Shown here: positions 23,725-35,268 of the stretch, piece after piece
How positions within the stretch are numbered: position 1 is the first letter of the stretch
Layout of the letters: every line of letters starts with the position of its first letter
Origin: Pseudomonadota bacterium
Lineage (GTDB): Bacteria > Pseudomonadota > Gammaproteobacteria > Steroidobacterales > Steroidobacteraceae
Assembly: GCA_016720075.1 (NCBI GenBank)
Contig: JADJXW010000002.1
Span: 62,001 to 126,000 of the forward strand
DNA length: 64,000 nt
Direction: 5' to 3'
Program-made: the position numbers and the translations under genes
Notes under the pieces: generated by a model
What the model was told of the DNA's origin: nothing
What the model saw: the letters and a program-made list of their open reading frames with translations, nothing else
Database searches by the model: none

Positions 23725-25227
23725 ATGATTCGATTCGATACCTCGTCCGGCCGCCTGGCCTCACAGGCCGCCGACTGCCTGGCCATTGGACTGTTCGATG
23801 AAGAACGACTCGAGGGCCCGGCCCGGGAACTGGATGTCGCGAGCAAGGGGCAGCTGCGCCGGCTGCGCGCCGATGGCGACATTTCGGTAAAGCCGGGCGA
23901 CGTGCAGCTGCTGCTGCAGCTGCCCGGCGTGCGCGCGCGGCGCGTGCTGGTGGTGGGCCTGGGTCGCCGCGCGGACTTCAACCGCCGCGCCTGGCGCAAG
24001 GCGGTGGGCGTCGCACTGGCGGCCTGCCTCAAGGGACGCTCGGCGCACCTGGCCATCGCCATCGAGCGGCCCGATGCGAAGCTGCTGGGCGACTACTATC
24101 TGGGACGGGCCGTGGCCGACCTGTCCTCGGCCGCCGTCTACCGCGTGAATGATTTCAAGTCGGGCCGTCGCCCGCGCCCGCCCGCGCTCAAGCGTGTGAC
24201 GCTGGCTGGCATCTCTGCTGCCGCGCGCACCGCCGCCGCCAAGGGCCTCGCACATGGCGCCGACATCGGCGCCGGCCAATCGATGCTGCGCGACCTCGGC
24301 AACCTGCCCGGCAATGTCTGCACGCCGCGCTACCTGGCCGACCAGGCCCGCGCCATCGCCCGCGCGCACGCATCCGTGCGCGTGCGCGTGTTCGATGAAA
24401 GCGCCATCCGGCGCCTGAAGATGGGCTGCCTGCTCGCGGTTTCGCGTGGCAGCGCCGAGCCGCCGCGTTTCATCGTGCTCGAGCACCGCGGTGGCCGGCC
24501 AGGCGCCAAGCCCGTGGTGCTGGTCGGCAAGGGCGTCACCTTCGACACCGGCGGCATCTCGCTGAAAGACCCCGCCGCCATGGACGAGATGAAATACGAC
24601 ATGTGCGGCGCGGGCAGCGTGCTCGCCACGCTGCGCACGATCGCGGCGATGAAGCTGCCGATCAACGTGGTGGGACTCATCCCCGCGGTCGAGAACATGC
24701 CCGATGGCCGGGCCACCAAGCCGGGCGACATCGCCACCAGCGCCGCAGGCAAGACCGTGGAGATCCTCAACACCGACGCCGAGGGACGCCTGATCCTGTG
24801 CGACGCGCTGCACTATGCACGGCGCTTCGACCCGGCGGCCGTGGTGGACATCGCCACGCTCACCGGCGCCTGCGTCATCGCGCTGGGGCACCATTTCACG
24901 GGCGTCATGGGCAATGACGATGCGCTGGCCCAGGAACTGGTGCAGGCCGGGACCGACGCCGACGATCGGGCCTGGCAGTTGCCGCTCACCGAAGACTACG
25001 CCGAGCAGCTGCGCAGCAACTTCGCCGACATGGCCAACGTCGCCGGCCGCGATGGCGGCGCCATCACGGCCGGCGCCTTCCTGGGCAAATTCACGCAGGG
25101 CATGAAATGGGCCCACCTGGACATCGCAGGCTCGGCCTGGAATTCAGGCGCACAGAAAGGCGGCACGGGCCGGCCGGTGGCGCTGCTCACGCAGTTCCTG
25201 CTGCAGCGCACGGGAAGACTGCCTTAA
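23725..25227 (+). CDS. pepA: Leucyl aminopeptidase (cytosol aminopeptidase, M17)
   Basis: A 500-residue M17 peptidase that removes N-terminal residues using two metal ions; E. coli PepA is also a DNA-binding architectural and repressor protein. Metal and catalytic motifs are visible: VGKGVTFDTGGISLKD, MKYDMCGAGSV and NTDAEGRLILCDAL, with the bicarbonate-binding Arg in the last. I take ATG 23725, since the longer frame runs antisense to lptG. It heads the conserved pepA-holC-valS run with gaps of three and seven bases. The 61-base divergent gap has only a weak -10-like TAGACT. Confidence 0.94.
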   Translation: MIRFDTSSGRLASQAADCLAIGLFDEERLEGPARELDVASKGQLRRLRADGDISVKPGDVQLLLQLPGVRARRVLVVGLGRRADFNRRAWRKAVGVALAACLKGRSAHLAIAIERPDAKLLGDYYLGRAVADLSSAAVYRVNDFKSGRRPRPPALKRVTLAGISAAARTAAAKGLAHGADIGAGQSMLRDLGNLPGNVCTPRYLADQARAIARAHASVRVRVFDESAIRRLKMGCLLAVSRGSAEPPRFIVLEHRGGRPGAKPVVLVGKGVTFDTGGISLKDPAAMDEMKYDMCGAGSVLATLRTIAAMKLPINVVGLIPAVENMPDGRATKPGDIATSAAGKTVEILNTDAEGRLILCDALHYARRFDPAAVVDIATLTGACVIALGHHFTGVMGNDDALAQELVQAGTDADDRAWQLPLTEDYAEQLRSNFADMANVAGRDGGAITAGAFLGKFTQGMKWAHLDIAGSAWNSGAQKGGTGRPVALLTQFLLQRTGRLP

Positions 25228-25230
25228 GAA

Positions 25231-25683
25231 ATGGCGGCTATCGATTTCTATACACTGCCAGAGGGATCGCGCACGCCGCGCCTCAAGGCCAGCTGCCAGC
25301 TGGTCGAGAAGGCCTTCCTGGAGGGCGAACGTGTGCTGGTGTGGCTGCAGGATGAATCCCAGCAGTCCGCCTTCGACGACCTGCTGTGGACCTTCGGTGA
25401 CCGGGCCTTCGTGCCACACGAACCGCTGGCCGCGGATCCCGGGGCCTCGGAGGCACCCGTGCAGCTGTTCTCGGGCGCAAGCCTGCCGCCCGCCGTGAAT
25501 TCCGGCGGTTTCTCGACCCTGGTGACGCTGCGCGAAGAAGCCAGCGCGGATGCGCTCGCGTTCGGGCGCGTGGTGGAGGTGGTGGATGCAGATCCGGCCG
25601 TCCGCACCGCCGGCCGCGCGCGTTTTCGCTTCTACCGCGAACGCGGCGCCACGCCCAATCATCACGAACTGAAAGACCAGTAA
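25231..25683 (+). CDS. holC: DNA polymerase III subunit chi
   Basis: A 150-residue chi subunit of the clamp-loader complex, which links polymerase III to single-stranded DNA-binding protein. The N-terminal DFYTLPEGSRTPRLKASCQLVEKAF and the ERVLVWLQDESQQSAFDDLLWTF block are diagnostic, as are FVPHE and the following acidic loop. Its place between pepA and valS is the standard gammaproteobacterial order. The start lies three bases after the pepA stop, so translation is probably coupled. Confidence 0.9.
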   Translation: MAAIDFYTLPEGSRTPRLKASCQLVEKAFLEGERVLVWLQDESQQSAFDDLLWTFGDRAFVPHEPLAADPGASEAPVQLFSGASLPPAVNSGGFSTLVTLREEASADALAFGRVVEVVDADPAVRTAGRARFRFYRERGATPNHHELKDQ

Positions 25684-25690
25684 GCCCAGC

Positions 25691-28467
25691 ATGGACAAAG
25701 TCTACGAACCCGGCGCCATCGAATCGCGCTGGTACCGCGAGTGGGAACAGCGCGGCTATTTCGCGCCCGCCGACACGGGCACGCCCTACTGCATCATGAT
25801 CCCGCCGCCCAACGTCACCGGCACGCTGCACATGGGGCATGCGTTCCAGGACACCATCATGGACGCACTGGTCCGCCATCACCGCATGCGCGGGGATGCC
25901 ACGCTGTGGCAGGTGGGCACCGATCATGCCGGCATCGCCACGCAGATGGTGGTGGAGCGGCAATTGAATGCCGCGGGACAGTCGCGCACCGACCTGGGCC
26001 GCGAAGCCTTCGTGAAGCGCGTGTGGGAATGGAAGGCGCAGTCCGGCGGCACGATCGTGCAGCAGCTGCGCCGGCTCGGCGCCTCGGTGGACTGGTCGCG
26101 CGAACGCTTCACCATGGACGAGCAGCTGTCGCGCGCGGTCACCGAAGTGTTCGTGAAACTGCACGAAGAAGGCCTCATCTATCGCGGCAAGCGCCTGGTC
26201 AACTGGGATCCGGTGCTGCTCACGGCGCTGTCGGACCTCGAGGTGCTCTCGCAGGAGGAAGACGGTCACCTGTGGCACCTGCGCTACCCGCTGGAAGACG
26301 GCAGCGGCCATCTGGTCGTGGCCACCACGCGGCCCGAGACGCTGCTGGGTGATTCCGCCGTGGCCGTGCATCCCGAGGACGAGCGCTACCGGCATCTGAT
26401 CGGCAAGCAGGTGCGCCTGCCGCTGGCCGACCGGCTGATCCCGGTCATCGCCGATGATTTCGTCGAACGCGAGTTCGGTTCGGGCGTGGTCAAGATCACG
26501 CCCGCGCACGACTTCACCGACAACGAGGTGGGCGCGCGCCATGGCCTGCCGCTCATCAACATCTTCACGCCCGAGGCACGCCTGAACGACGCCGTGCCGG
26601 CGCGATTTGTCGGCCTGCCCCGCGAGGAGGCCCGCAAGGTCGTGCTCGCCGAGATGGAATCCGCTGGCCTCATCGACCGCATCGACCGGCACAAGCTGAT
26701 GGTGCCGCGCGGCGATCGCAGCGGCGCGATCCTGGAGCCGCTGCTCACCGACCAGTGGTACGTGCGCATCGAACCGCTGGCAAAGCCTGCCATCGAGGCG
26801 GTGGAATCCGGGCGCATCCGCTTCGTGCCCGAGACCTGGTCGAAGACGTATTTCGAATGGATGCGCAACATCCGCGACTGGTGCATCAGCCGCCAGCTGT
26901 GGTGGGGCCACCAGATACCGGCCTGGTACGACGAGGCCGGCAATGTGTTCGTCGCCCGATGCGAGGCCGACGCGCAGGCCAAGGCCAGGCAGCATCATGG
27001 ATCGGACGTGGCGCTGAAACGCGACCCCGATGTGCTTGACACCTGGTTCTCCTCTGCGCTGTGGCCCTACTCCACGCTGGGCTGGCCCGACTCCAACGCG
27101 GACCTCGCGCGCTTCTACCCGGGCAACGTGCTGGTCACGGGCTTCGACATCATCTTCTTCTGGGTCGCGCGCATGGTGATGTTCGGCCTGAAGTTCATGG
27201 GCGATGTGCCGTTTCGCGAGGTGTACGTGCACGGCCTGGTGCGCGACGGCGAAGGGCAGAAGATGTCCAAGTCCAAGGGCAATGTCATCGACCCGCTGGA
27301 CATCGTCGATGGCATCACGCTCGAGGCGCTGCTGAAGAAGCGCACCACGGGCCTGATGCAGCCGCACCTGGCGCCGGCCATCGACAAGGCCACGCGCAAG
27401 CAGTTTCCCAAGGGCATCGAGCCCCATGGCACCGACGCACTGCGCTTCACCTTCGCCGCGCTCGCCACGCAGAGCCGCGACATCCGCTTCGAGCTCGGGC
27501 GGGTGGCCGGCTATCGCAACTTCTGCAACAAGCTCTGGAATGCGGCGCGCTTCGTGCTGCTGATGACCGAGGGCAAGGCCATCGCGCCGCCGGGCACGGC
27601 TTCGCCCCACATGGTGGACCGCTGGATCGTCTCGCGGCTGGGCCATGCGCTCACCGCCACCGACCAGGGCTTTGCCGACTACCGCTTCGACAACGCCTCC
27701 GCGGCGCTGTATGAATTCACCTGGCACGAGTTCTGCGACTGGTACCTGGAACTGGCCAAGCCGGTGCTGCAGTCCGAAGACGAGGCCGCGGCCGCCACCA
27801 CAAGACGCACGCTGCTGACCGTGCTCGAGGCGCTGCTGCGCGCGCTGCACCCCATCATGCCCTTCATCACCGAGGAGATCTGGCAGCGCGTGGCGCCGGT
27901 CGCCGGTGTTGCCGGGGAAACCATCATGCGCGCAGCCTGGCCGCTCGCGGCGGATTACCCGGCCGATGCCGCCGCCACGGCCGACGTCGACTGGATGAAG
28001 GGCGTGATCCTGGGCCTCAGGCAGATCCGCGGCGAGATGGACATCAGTCCCGCCCGACGCCTGGCGCCGCTCGTCCAGGGCGCCACCGTGCAGGATGCCG
28101 CGCACTTCGAGCGCCATGCGGCGCTGCTCGGCCGGCTGGCGGGCATCGATCCGGTGCGTGTGCTGACCGCTGGCGAGAACGCGCCACCCAGCGCGGCGGC
28201 CGTGGTGGGCCATCTCACGCTGCTGGTGCCCATGCAGGGCCTGATCGACCCGGCCGAGGAGCTGGCGCGACTGCGCCGCAAGCAGGAAAAGAACCAGCAG
28301 GAGATCACCCGCGCGCTGGCCAAGCTGGAAAACCCGAACTTTGTGAACCATGCCCCGCCCGAGGTGGTGGCCACCGAACGCGAGCGCATCGCGCAGTTCG
28401 AAAAGGTGAACGAGAGCCTCGCGCGGCAGATTGCAATAGTGGAGGGTCTCGTATGCAGGGGACCTAG
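25691..28467 (+). CDS. valS: Valyl-tRNA synthetase (reads through into moxR in this sequence)
   Basis: About 925 residues of class I valyl-tRNA synthetase. The HIGH-type motif is TLHMGHAFQD (near residue 46) and the KMSKS motif is GQKMSKSKGN; the editing domain holds ATTRPETLLGD and the C-terminal arm is the coiled coil DPAEELARLRRKQEKNQQEI. No stop follows in this frame: it continues past the moxR ATG at 28481 and ends at 28969. One more G in GGGG at 28458-28461 would give a TAG at about 28467, which is where the family normally ends. I therefore set the end there and treat the fusion as a probable base-calling error. Confidence 0.88.
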
Positions 28468-28480
28468 AGGGAATCTCCCC

Positions 28481-29400
28481 ATGAGCGACCTGCCTGCCGT
28501 CCTGCGAACCCTGGATTCGATCATCCTCGGCAAGAGCGAGGCGCTGCGACTCGCCCTCACCTGCCTGCTGGCGCGGGGGCACCTGTTGATCGAAGACGTT
28601 CCGGGCGTGGGCAAGACCACGCTGGCCCATGCGCTGGCGCAGGTGCTGGGCCTGACCTGGCAGCGGGTGCAGTTCACCAGCGACCTTCTCCCGGCCGACA
28701 TCCTCGGCGTTTCCATCTTCGATCGCGCTGCCCAGAAGTTCGAATTCCGTCCTGGCCCGGTCTTCACGCAGTTGCTGCTGGCCGATGAAGTGAACCGCGC
28801 GAGTCCGCGCACGCAGAGCGCACTGCTGGAAGCCATGGAAGAAAGACAGGTCAGCGTCGATGGCGTGACCCATCCGCTGCCGGACCCGTTTTCGTGGTTG
28901 CCACGCAGAACCCGCCCTATCAGATCGGCACGTACCCGCTGCCGGAATCGCAGCTCGACCGCTTCCTGATGCGCATCGAACTCGGATATCCGGACGCGCG
29001 CCACGAACGCACGCTGCTCGGCGAGGAGGATCGCCGCGTGGTGCTGGGACGCACGGCGTCGGTGCTGGATGCCGCGGGCCTGATGCAACTGCAACGCGCC
29101 GCGGCCAGCGTGCACGCGGCAGGCCCCCTGCTCGACTACGTGCAGCAACTGGTCGCCGCAACCCGATCACGCCGCGACTTCCGGCTGGGCCTGTCACCGC
29201 GCGCCGCGCAGGGACTGGTGCGCGCCGCGCGCGCCTGGGCGCTGCTCGATGGCCGGGATGCCGTACTGCCCGACGATGTGCAGGCGGTATGGACGGCCGT
29301 CGCGCTGCATCGCCTGGAACTGCGCGAGCCGGCGACGGACGACACCGCGCGAACCCGCCTGCTCGGCGCGGTGCTCGAATCCGTGCCGGTGCCCCGGTAG
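28481..29400 (+). CDS. MoxR family AAA+ ATPase, frameshifted in this sequence
   Basis: A MoxR-type chaperone ATPase of about 306 residues. GAGGG precedes ATG 28481. Walker A is EDVPGVGKTT, and FTSDLLPADILG, LLADEVNRASPRTQSALLEAMEERQV (Walker B and sensor region) follow. The frame is lost at TTTT, 28889-28892; the other frame resumes exactly with VATQNPPYQIGTYPLPESQ and runs to 29400. One missing T (PDPFFVVATQNP expected) explains this. MoxR proteins act with VWA or DUF58 partners, and the next two genes are DUF58 and a transglutaminase, the usual operon. Confidence 0.82.
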
Positions 29401-29433
29401 CAAGGCACCCGCAGCGGTGGCACCGAGCCCTTC

Positions 29434-30393
29434 ATGAGCCTGTTCCGCCAACGCATGCTGCGCTGGGCGCTGCGCCGCCAGGGACCCGATTCGCTGCCGC
29501 TGCAGCTCAAGCCACGCCGCATCTACATTCTGCCCACCGGCACGGGCTGGACATTCGGCCTGCTGGTCATTGCGATGTTCCTGGCCGGCATGAACTACGG
29601 CAACGGGCTCGCGCTGCTGCTCACGTTCTGGCTCGCGGCATTCGCGCTGGTGGGCATGATCCAGACGCAGCGCAGCCTTGCTGGCCTCACGCTGCAGCAC
29701 GTCCACGCGGAACCGGCCTTCGCCGGAGGCGAAGTGGTGCTCCGCGCGCAACTGCATTCACGCCTGTCACTGAGAGACCTCACGCTGGACGCTGAAGGAG
29801 CCCGGCAGGTGCCAGTCACCGGCGCAGGCTCGCACGACGAGGGCAGCGGTGATCTGTCGCTGTCATTCCCTGCGCGGCAGCGCGGACGGTGGCGCGCGCC
29901 GGTGCTGCGCCTGTCCACCTCGGCCCCCTATGGACTGTTCCGCACCTGGACATGGCTGTCGCTCGATGTGAGCACGCTGGTGTATCCCACGCCTGCGGGC
30001 ATGCGCCCGCTGCCGGAACTGCCCGGCGCCGAGGAAGGCTCCCGCAGGCTGGCCGGCAGCCTGGATGAGCTGGCCGCGCTGCGGCCGTTCCGCGAAGGCG
30101 ACTCGCCACGGCAGGTGGCGTGGAAAGCCTATGCGCGCGGCGCACCACTGCTCGTGCGCGAATACCAGGGCCACGCGGCCGCGCTGCGCGAGTTCGATTT
30201 CGACGCGCTGCCTCACGATGACACCGAGACGCGACTGTCCCAGTTGTGCCGCTGGATCGTGGATGCAGCGGCGGAGAACCAGCGCTGGACGCTGCGCCTG
30301 CCGGGATCCGCCGTCGTTGCCGGGGCAGGCCCGGAGCATCGCCGCCATTGCCTGTCGCAGCTGGCCACGTTTGGCGCCGGATCTGTCACATGA
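29434..30393 (+). CDS. DUF58 domain membrane protein
   Basis: A 319-residue protein with two membrane helices near the N-terminus (about 38-82, around AMFLAGMNYGNGLALLLTF) and a cytoplasmic or periplasmic beta domain ending in the DUF58 core, LRPFREGDSPRQVAWKAYARG. It sits between moxR and the transglutaminase gene, whose ATG overlaps this stop as ATGA. DUF58 proteins of MoxR operons are thought to act as the substrate or adaptor of the ATPase; the process is not known. Start is ATG 29434. Confidence 0.87.
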   Translation: MSLFRQRMLRWALRRQGPDSLPLQLKPRRIYILPTGTGWTFGLLVIAMFLAGMNYGNGLALLLTFWLAAFALVGMIQTQRSLAGLTLQHVHAEPAFAGGEVVLRAQLHSRLSLRDLTLDAEGARQVPVTGAGSHDEGSGDLSLSFPARQRGRWRAPVLRLSTSAPYGLFRTWTWLSLDVSTLVYPTPAGMRPLPELPGAEEGSRRLAGSLDELAALRPFREGDSPRQVAWKAYARGAPLLVREYQGHAAALREFDFDALPHDDTETRLSQLCRWIVDAAAENQRWTLRLPGSAVVAGAGPEHRRHCLSQLATFGAGSVT

Positions 30394-32381
30394 ACCCGAC
30401 GGGCATGGGACCCAGCGCGCGCCGGATGATGCTGGTGGCCTTTGCGGCCGGCGCGCTGCTGCATGTGGATCGGGCGCCGCTGTGGAGCATCTTCGTGGCG
30501 GTCGCCGCGCTGTGCTGGCAGCTGGCCCACCTGCGCTGGCGCCTGCCGCTGCCCGGTGCGGTGGTGCGCACGCTGCTTGCGCTGGGCCTGCTGCTGCTGA
30601 CGATGATCTCCTTCAGGACCATTTCCGGCCTCGCCGCCGGCAGCACGCTGCTGCTGGTCATGGGTTCGGCCAAGCTGCTGGAAGTGCGCGCGCCGCGCGA
30701 CGCGCGGGTGGTAGCGATGGTGGCGCTGGCGCTGCTGCTGGCAGCCTGCCTCGAGCGCCAATCACTGCTGCGCGTTCCGCTGTATCTCTTCGCGGGCTGG
30801 GTCGCGCTGTCCGCGCTCACCGCGCTGGGCAGCCAGGCGGACATCAGGCCGCGTCGGGCGCTGGCCGCAAGCGGACGGGCACTGCTGATCGGCGCGCCAC
30901 TGGCCGCGCTGTGCTTCGTGCTGGTGCCGCGCCTGCCGGGGGCGATGTGGGGCCTGCCGCCCTCGGAAGATGCCACCACCGGCCTTGGCGACGAGATGAG
31001 CCCGGGCAGCATTTCGGAACTCTCGATCTCCGAAGACGTGGCCTTCCGCGTTCGCTTCCAGGGGCCTGCTCCGCCGCCGTCGCAGCGCTACTGGCGCGGC
31101 CCGGTGCTGCACGATTTCGACGGCTTCACCTGGCGCCGCCGCCTCGGCCCCGGCGCCGTGCGGCAGCCCACCGAGCCGGTCTCCCCGCCGCTGCGCTACC
31201 AGGTGATGCTGGAACCCACGGGCCGCAGCTACCTGTTCGGCGTGGACACGATCAGCCAGATAACCGGCCGGCGCAATTTCCAGACCTTCGACGGCCAGGC
31301 CATCGCCTCGCGCGAGATCACCTCGCCCATCGTCTACGAGGGTGTTTCATACCTCGAGGTGCGTCACACGAAGCCGCTGTCGGTGACCGGACGCAGGCTC
31401 GATACTCAACCGCTGGGCAACCGCAATCCGCGCACCCAGGCGCTGGCTCGACAGATGCGGGCGGCTTCGCTGGACAACCGCGACTACATGCAGCGCGCGC
31501 TGCGCTATTTCCAGGACGGCGGCTTCGAGTACACGCTGACCCCGCCGCGCCTAGAGCGCGACTCGATCGACGACCTGCTGTTCAACACCAGGCTTGGATT
31601 CTGCGGGCACTTCGCCTCGGCCTACGTGACGCTGATGCGGGCTGCGGGCATCCCTTCGCGGGTAGTCACCGGCTACCTGGGCGGCACGTGGAATCCCGTG
31701 GGCGGCTACTACGTGGTGCGGCAATCCGATGCCCACGCCTGGGCCGAAGTGTGGCTGGAGGATGCCGGCTGGACGCGCGTGGACCCGACGGCCGTGGTGG
31801 CCCCTGAACGGCTGCGGCGCGGCGTGAACGAACTGCTGGACTCCGGCACCTCGCTGACGGGCCGGCTGTTCGTGCAGGCCGAGTGGCTGCGCCGCATGCG
31901 CGACACCTGGGATGCCGCCGCCAACTTCTGGCAGGAACGCATCGTGAACTACAACCTGGGCGCGCAGCTTTCGCTGCTGGAGAAGCTGGGACTGGGGAAG
32001 CTGGACTACCGCGCGCTGGCTGTGCTGCTGATAGGGGTGGCGGTGCTGTGGGGGCTGTGGGTGATGCGCGCCGCCGCGCGCTCGCCGCGTGCCGCGCAGG
32101 ATGCGCTGGAAAAGACCTGGGGACGCTTCGCCGCCATACTCGGCAGGCGTGGTGTCGGGGTTGCTGCACACGACGGACCGCGCGCCGTGGCGCTGCGCGC
32201 CATGCAGGCCTGGCCGGATCTGGCTTCGCAGATCCGGGAATTCTCCGACGCCTATGTCGCGCTGCGCTTTGGTCCGGCTGCTGCCAGCCCGCCGCAGCGT
32301 GAACAGCTGCGCGAGCTTCATCGCCAGCTCAGCGCACTTGCACGCGCCACAGCATCAACCCACCGCCCACGAACAGGATGA
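30390..32381 (+). CDS. TgpA-type membrane transglutaminase-like protein
   Basis: A 663-residue protein with about six N-terminal membrane helices (to about 185), a periplasmic DUF3488 region, a transglutaminase core, and a further helix at about 545-565 before a C-terminal cytoplasmic domain. The catalytic triad can be placed: Cys in GFCGHFASAYV, His in DAHAWAEVW, Asp in RVDPTAVV. Pseudomonas TgpA, the model member, is essential for growth. It is coupled to the DUF58 gene by ATGA. The last 53 bases overlap the convergent MFS gene. Confidence 0.88.
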   Translation: MNPTGMGPSARRMMLVAFAAGALLHVDRAPLWSIFVAVAALCWQLAHLRWRLPLPGAVVRTLLALGLLLLTMISFRTISGLAAGSTLLLVMGSAKLLEVRAPRDARVVAMVALALLLAACLERQSLLRVPLYLFAGWVALSALTALGSQADIRPRRALAASGRALLIGAPLAALCFVLVPRLPGAMWGLPPSEDATTGLGDEMSPGSISELSISEDVAFRVRFQGPAPPPSQRYWRGPVLHDFDGFTWRRRLGPGAVRQPTEPVSPPLRYQVMLEPTGRSYLFGVDTISQITGRRNFQTFDGQAIASREITSPIVYEGVSYLEVRHTKPLSVTGRRLDTQPLGNRNPRTQALARQMRAASLDNRDYMQRALRYFQDGGFEYTLTPPRLERDSIDDLLFNTRLGFCGHFASAYVTLMRAAGIPSRVVTGYLGGTWNPVGGYYVVRQSDAHAWAEVWLEDAGWTRVDPTAVVAPERLRRGVNELLDSGTSLTGRLFVQAEWLRRMRDTWDAAANFWQERIVNYNLGAQLSLLEKLGLGKLDYRALAVLLIGVAVLWGLWVMRAAARSPRAAQDALEKTWGRFAAILGRRGVGVAAHDGPRAVALRAMQAWPDLASQIREFSDAYVALRFGPAAASPPQREQLRELHRQLSALARATASTHRPRTG

Positions 32382-33591
32382 GCAGCGCGAGGATCGATAC
32401 CTGCGTGCTGCCGGTGAACAGCGCCACGGCGCCCATCAGCGCAGGTCCCAGCACGGTGCCGAACTTGCCCACCATGTTGTAGAAGCCGAAGTACTCGGCC
32501 GACTTGCCCTCGGGCACCAGCCGCCCGAACATCGACCTCGACAGGCTCTGCACCCCGCCCTGCACCAGCCCCAGCACGCCGGCCATCAGGTAGAACTCGA
32601 GCGCCGTATCGAGGAAATAGGCCCAGCCGGTAAGGACTGAATAGGCTCCAAGCCCGACCAGCACCGCCGTTCGCGCGCCGACCCTGCCGCCGAGCCAGCC
32701 GAACGCCAGGGAAGCCGGAAAGGCCACGAACTGCGTCAGCAGCAGCGCGCCCAGCAGGTGCGTGGAGGCGATGCCGGCCGCAAGGCCGTAGTCCACCGCC
32801 ATCTTCACCACGGTGTTCACGCCGTCGATGTACAGCCAGTAGGCCACCAGGAACTTCAGCAGCAGCGGTTGCCGCCAGACCTTGCCCGCCGTGCTGGCCA
32901 GTTCCTTCCAGCCCGCCGCCAGCGACTCGCGCCACGCGCGCCGGCCAGCCGGAACGGATTCCTCCACGAACCACAGCAGCGGCAGCATGAACACGAACCA
33001 CCACACCGCCACCGTGACGAACGACCAGCGCACCGCATCGGCCGCGCCCGCAAGGCCGAACCACGCCGGCTTCGAAACCATCACCACGTTGATGGCGAAC
33101 AGCACGCCGCCGCCCAGGTATCCCAGCGCGTAGCCCCTGCGAGGACACACGGTCATAGTCGGCGGGCTTCGCCACATCGAGCAGCAGCGCATCGCAGAAC
33201 ACCACGCCGCCATTGAAACCCACCGTTCCCAGCGTGAACAGCGCGGCGGCCACGAACCACTGGCCCTGCGCGACGAAGAACAGCGCCAGCGTCGTCGTGA
33301 TGCCCAGCAGGCTGAAGGCCGCGAGCATGCGCTTGCGATGCCCACCGCGGTCGGCCACGGCGCCGAGGAATGGCGCCAGCAGCGCGATGGCCAGGCCCGC
33401 CACCGCGTTGGCCATGCCGAGGCGGAACGTGGTGAGCGAAGACTCCGCGCCCGCGCTCCAGTACTGGCGGAAAAACGTGGGAAAGAAGCCCGCCATCACC
33501 GTGGTGGCAAAGGCCGAGTTGGCCCAGTCGTACAGGGCCCACGACAGTGCCGGTCGCGCGGCGAGCCAGGATGCTGGACCGCCGCGCGCCT

Positions 33592-33595
<4 letters not shown>
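32329..33595 (-). CDS. UMF1-type MFS transporter, frameshifted in this sequence
   Basis: A 12-helix transporter of the Atg22-like (UMF1) branch. The N-terminal half is read from TTG 33595 (SWALYDWANSAFATTVMAGFFPTFF is the family signature) to ADYDRVSSQG. The frame then breaks at CCCC (33134-33137) and the other frame continues with GYALGYLGGGVLFAINV to the stop at 32329. One extra base accounts for it. The start codon TTG overlaps the prfC stop (TTGA), suggesting coupling. The substrate is unknown. The C-terminus overlaps the convergent transglutaminase gene by 53 bases. Confidence 0.82.
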
Positions 33596-35185
<1,590 letters not shown>

Positions 35186-35268
35186 ACCAGTCAGCCACCT
35201 TGCAAAGAAGGGGCGGATAGTACGTTTTACCGCCCTTCTGGCCTAGTGTGCCCGCGCCGGGCCCGGGG

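Noticed and set aside
25691..28969. A genuine ValS-MoxR fusion protein
   Set aside because: It requires a synthetase fused to an ATPase whose own frame then breaks. A one-base error at GGGG 28458-28461 restores two normal genes, and a second error explains the moxR break.
25283..29197. A 1304-codon open frame on the minus strand
   Set aside because: It is antisense to valS, moxR and part of holC, which carry all diagnostic synthetase and ATPase motifs. The open frame is an effect of high GC at third codon positions.
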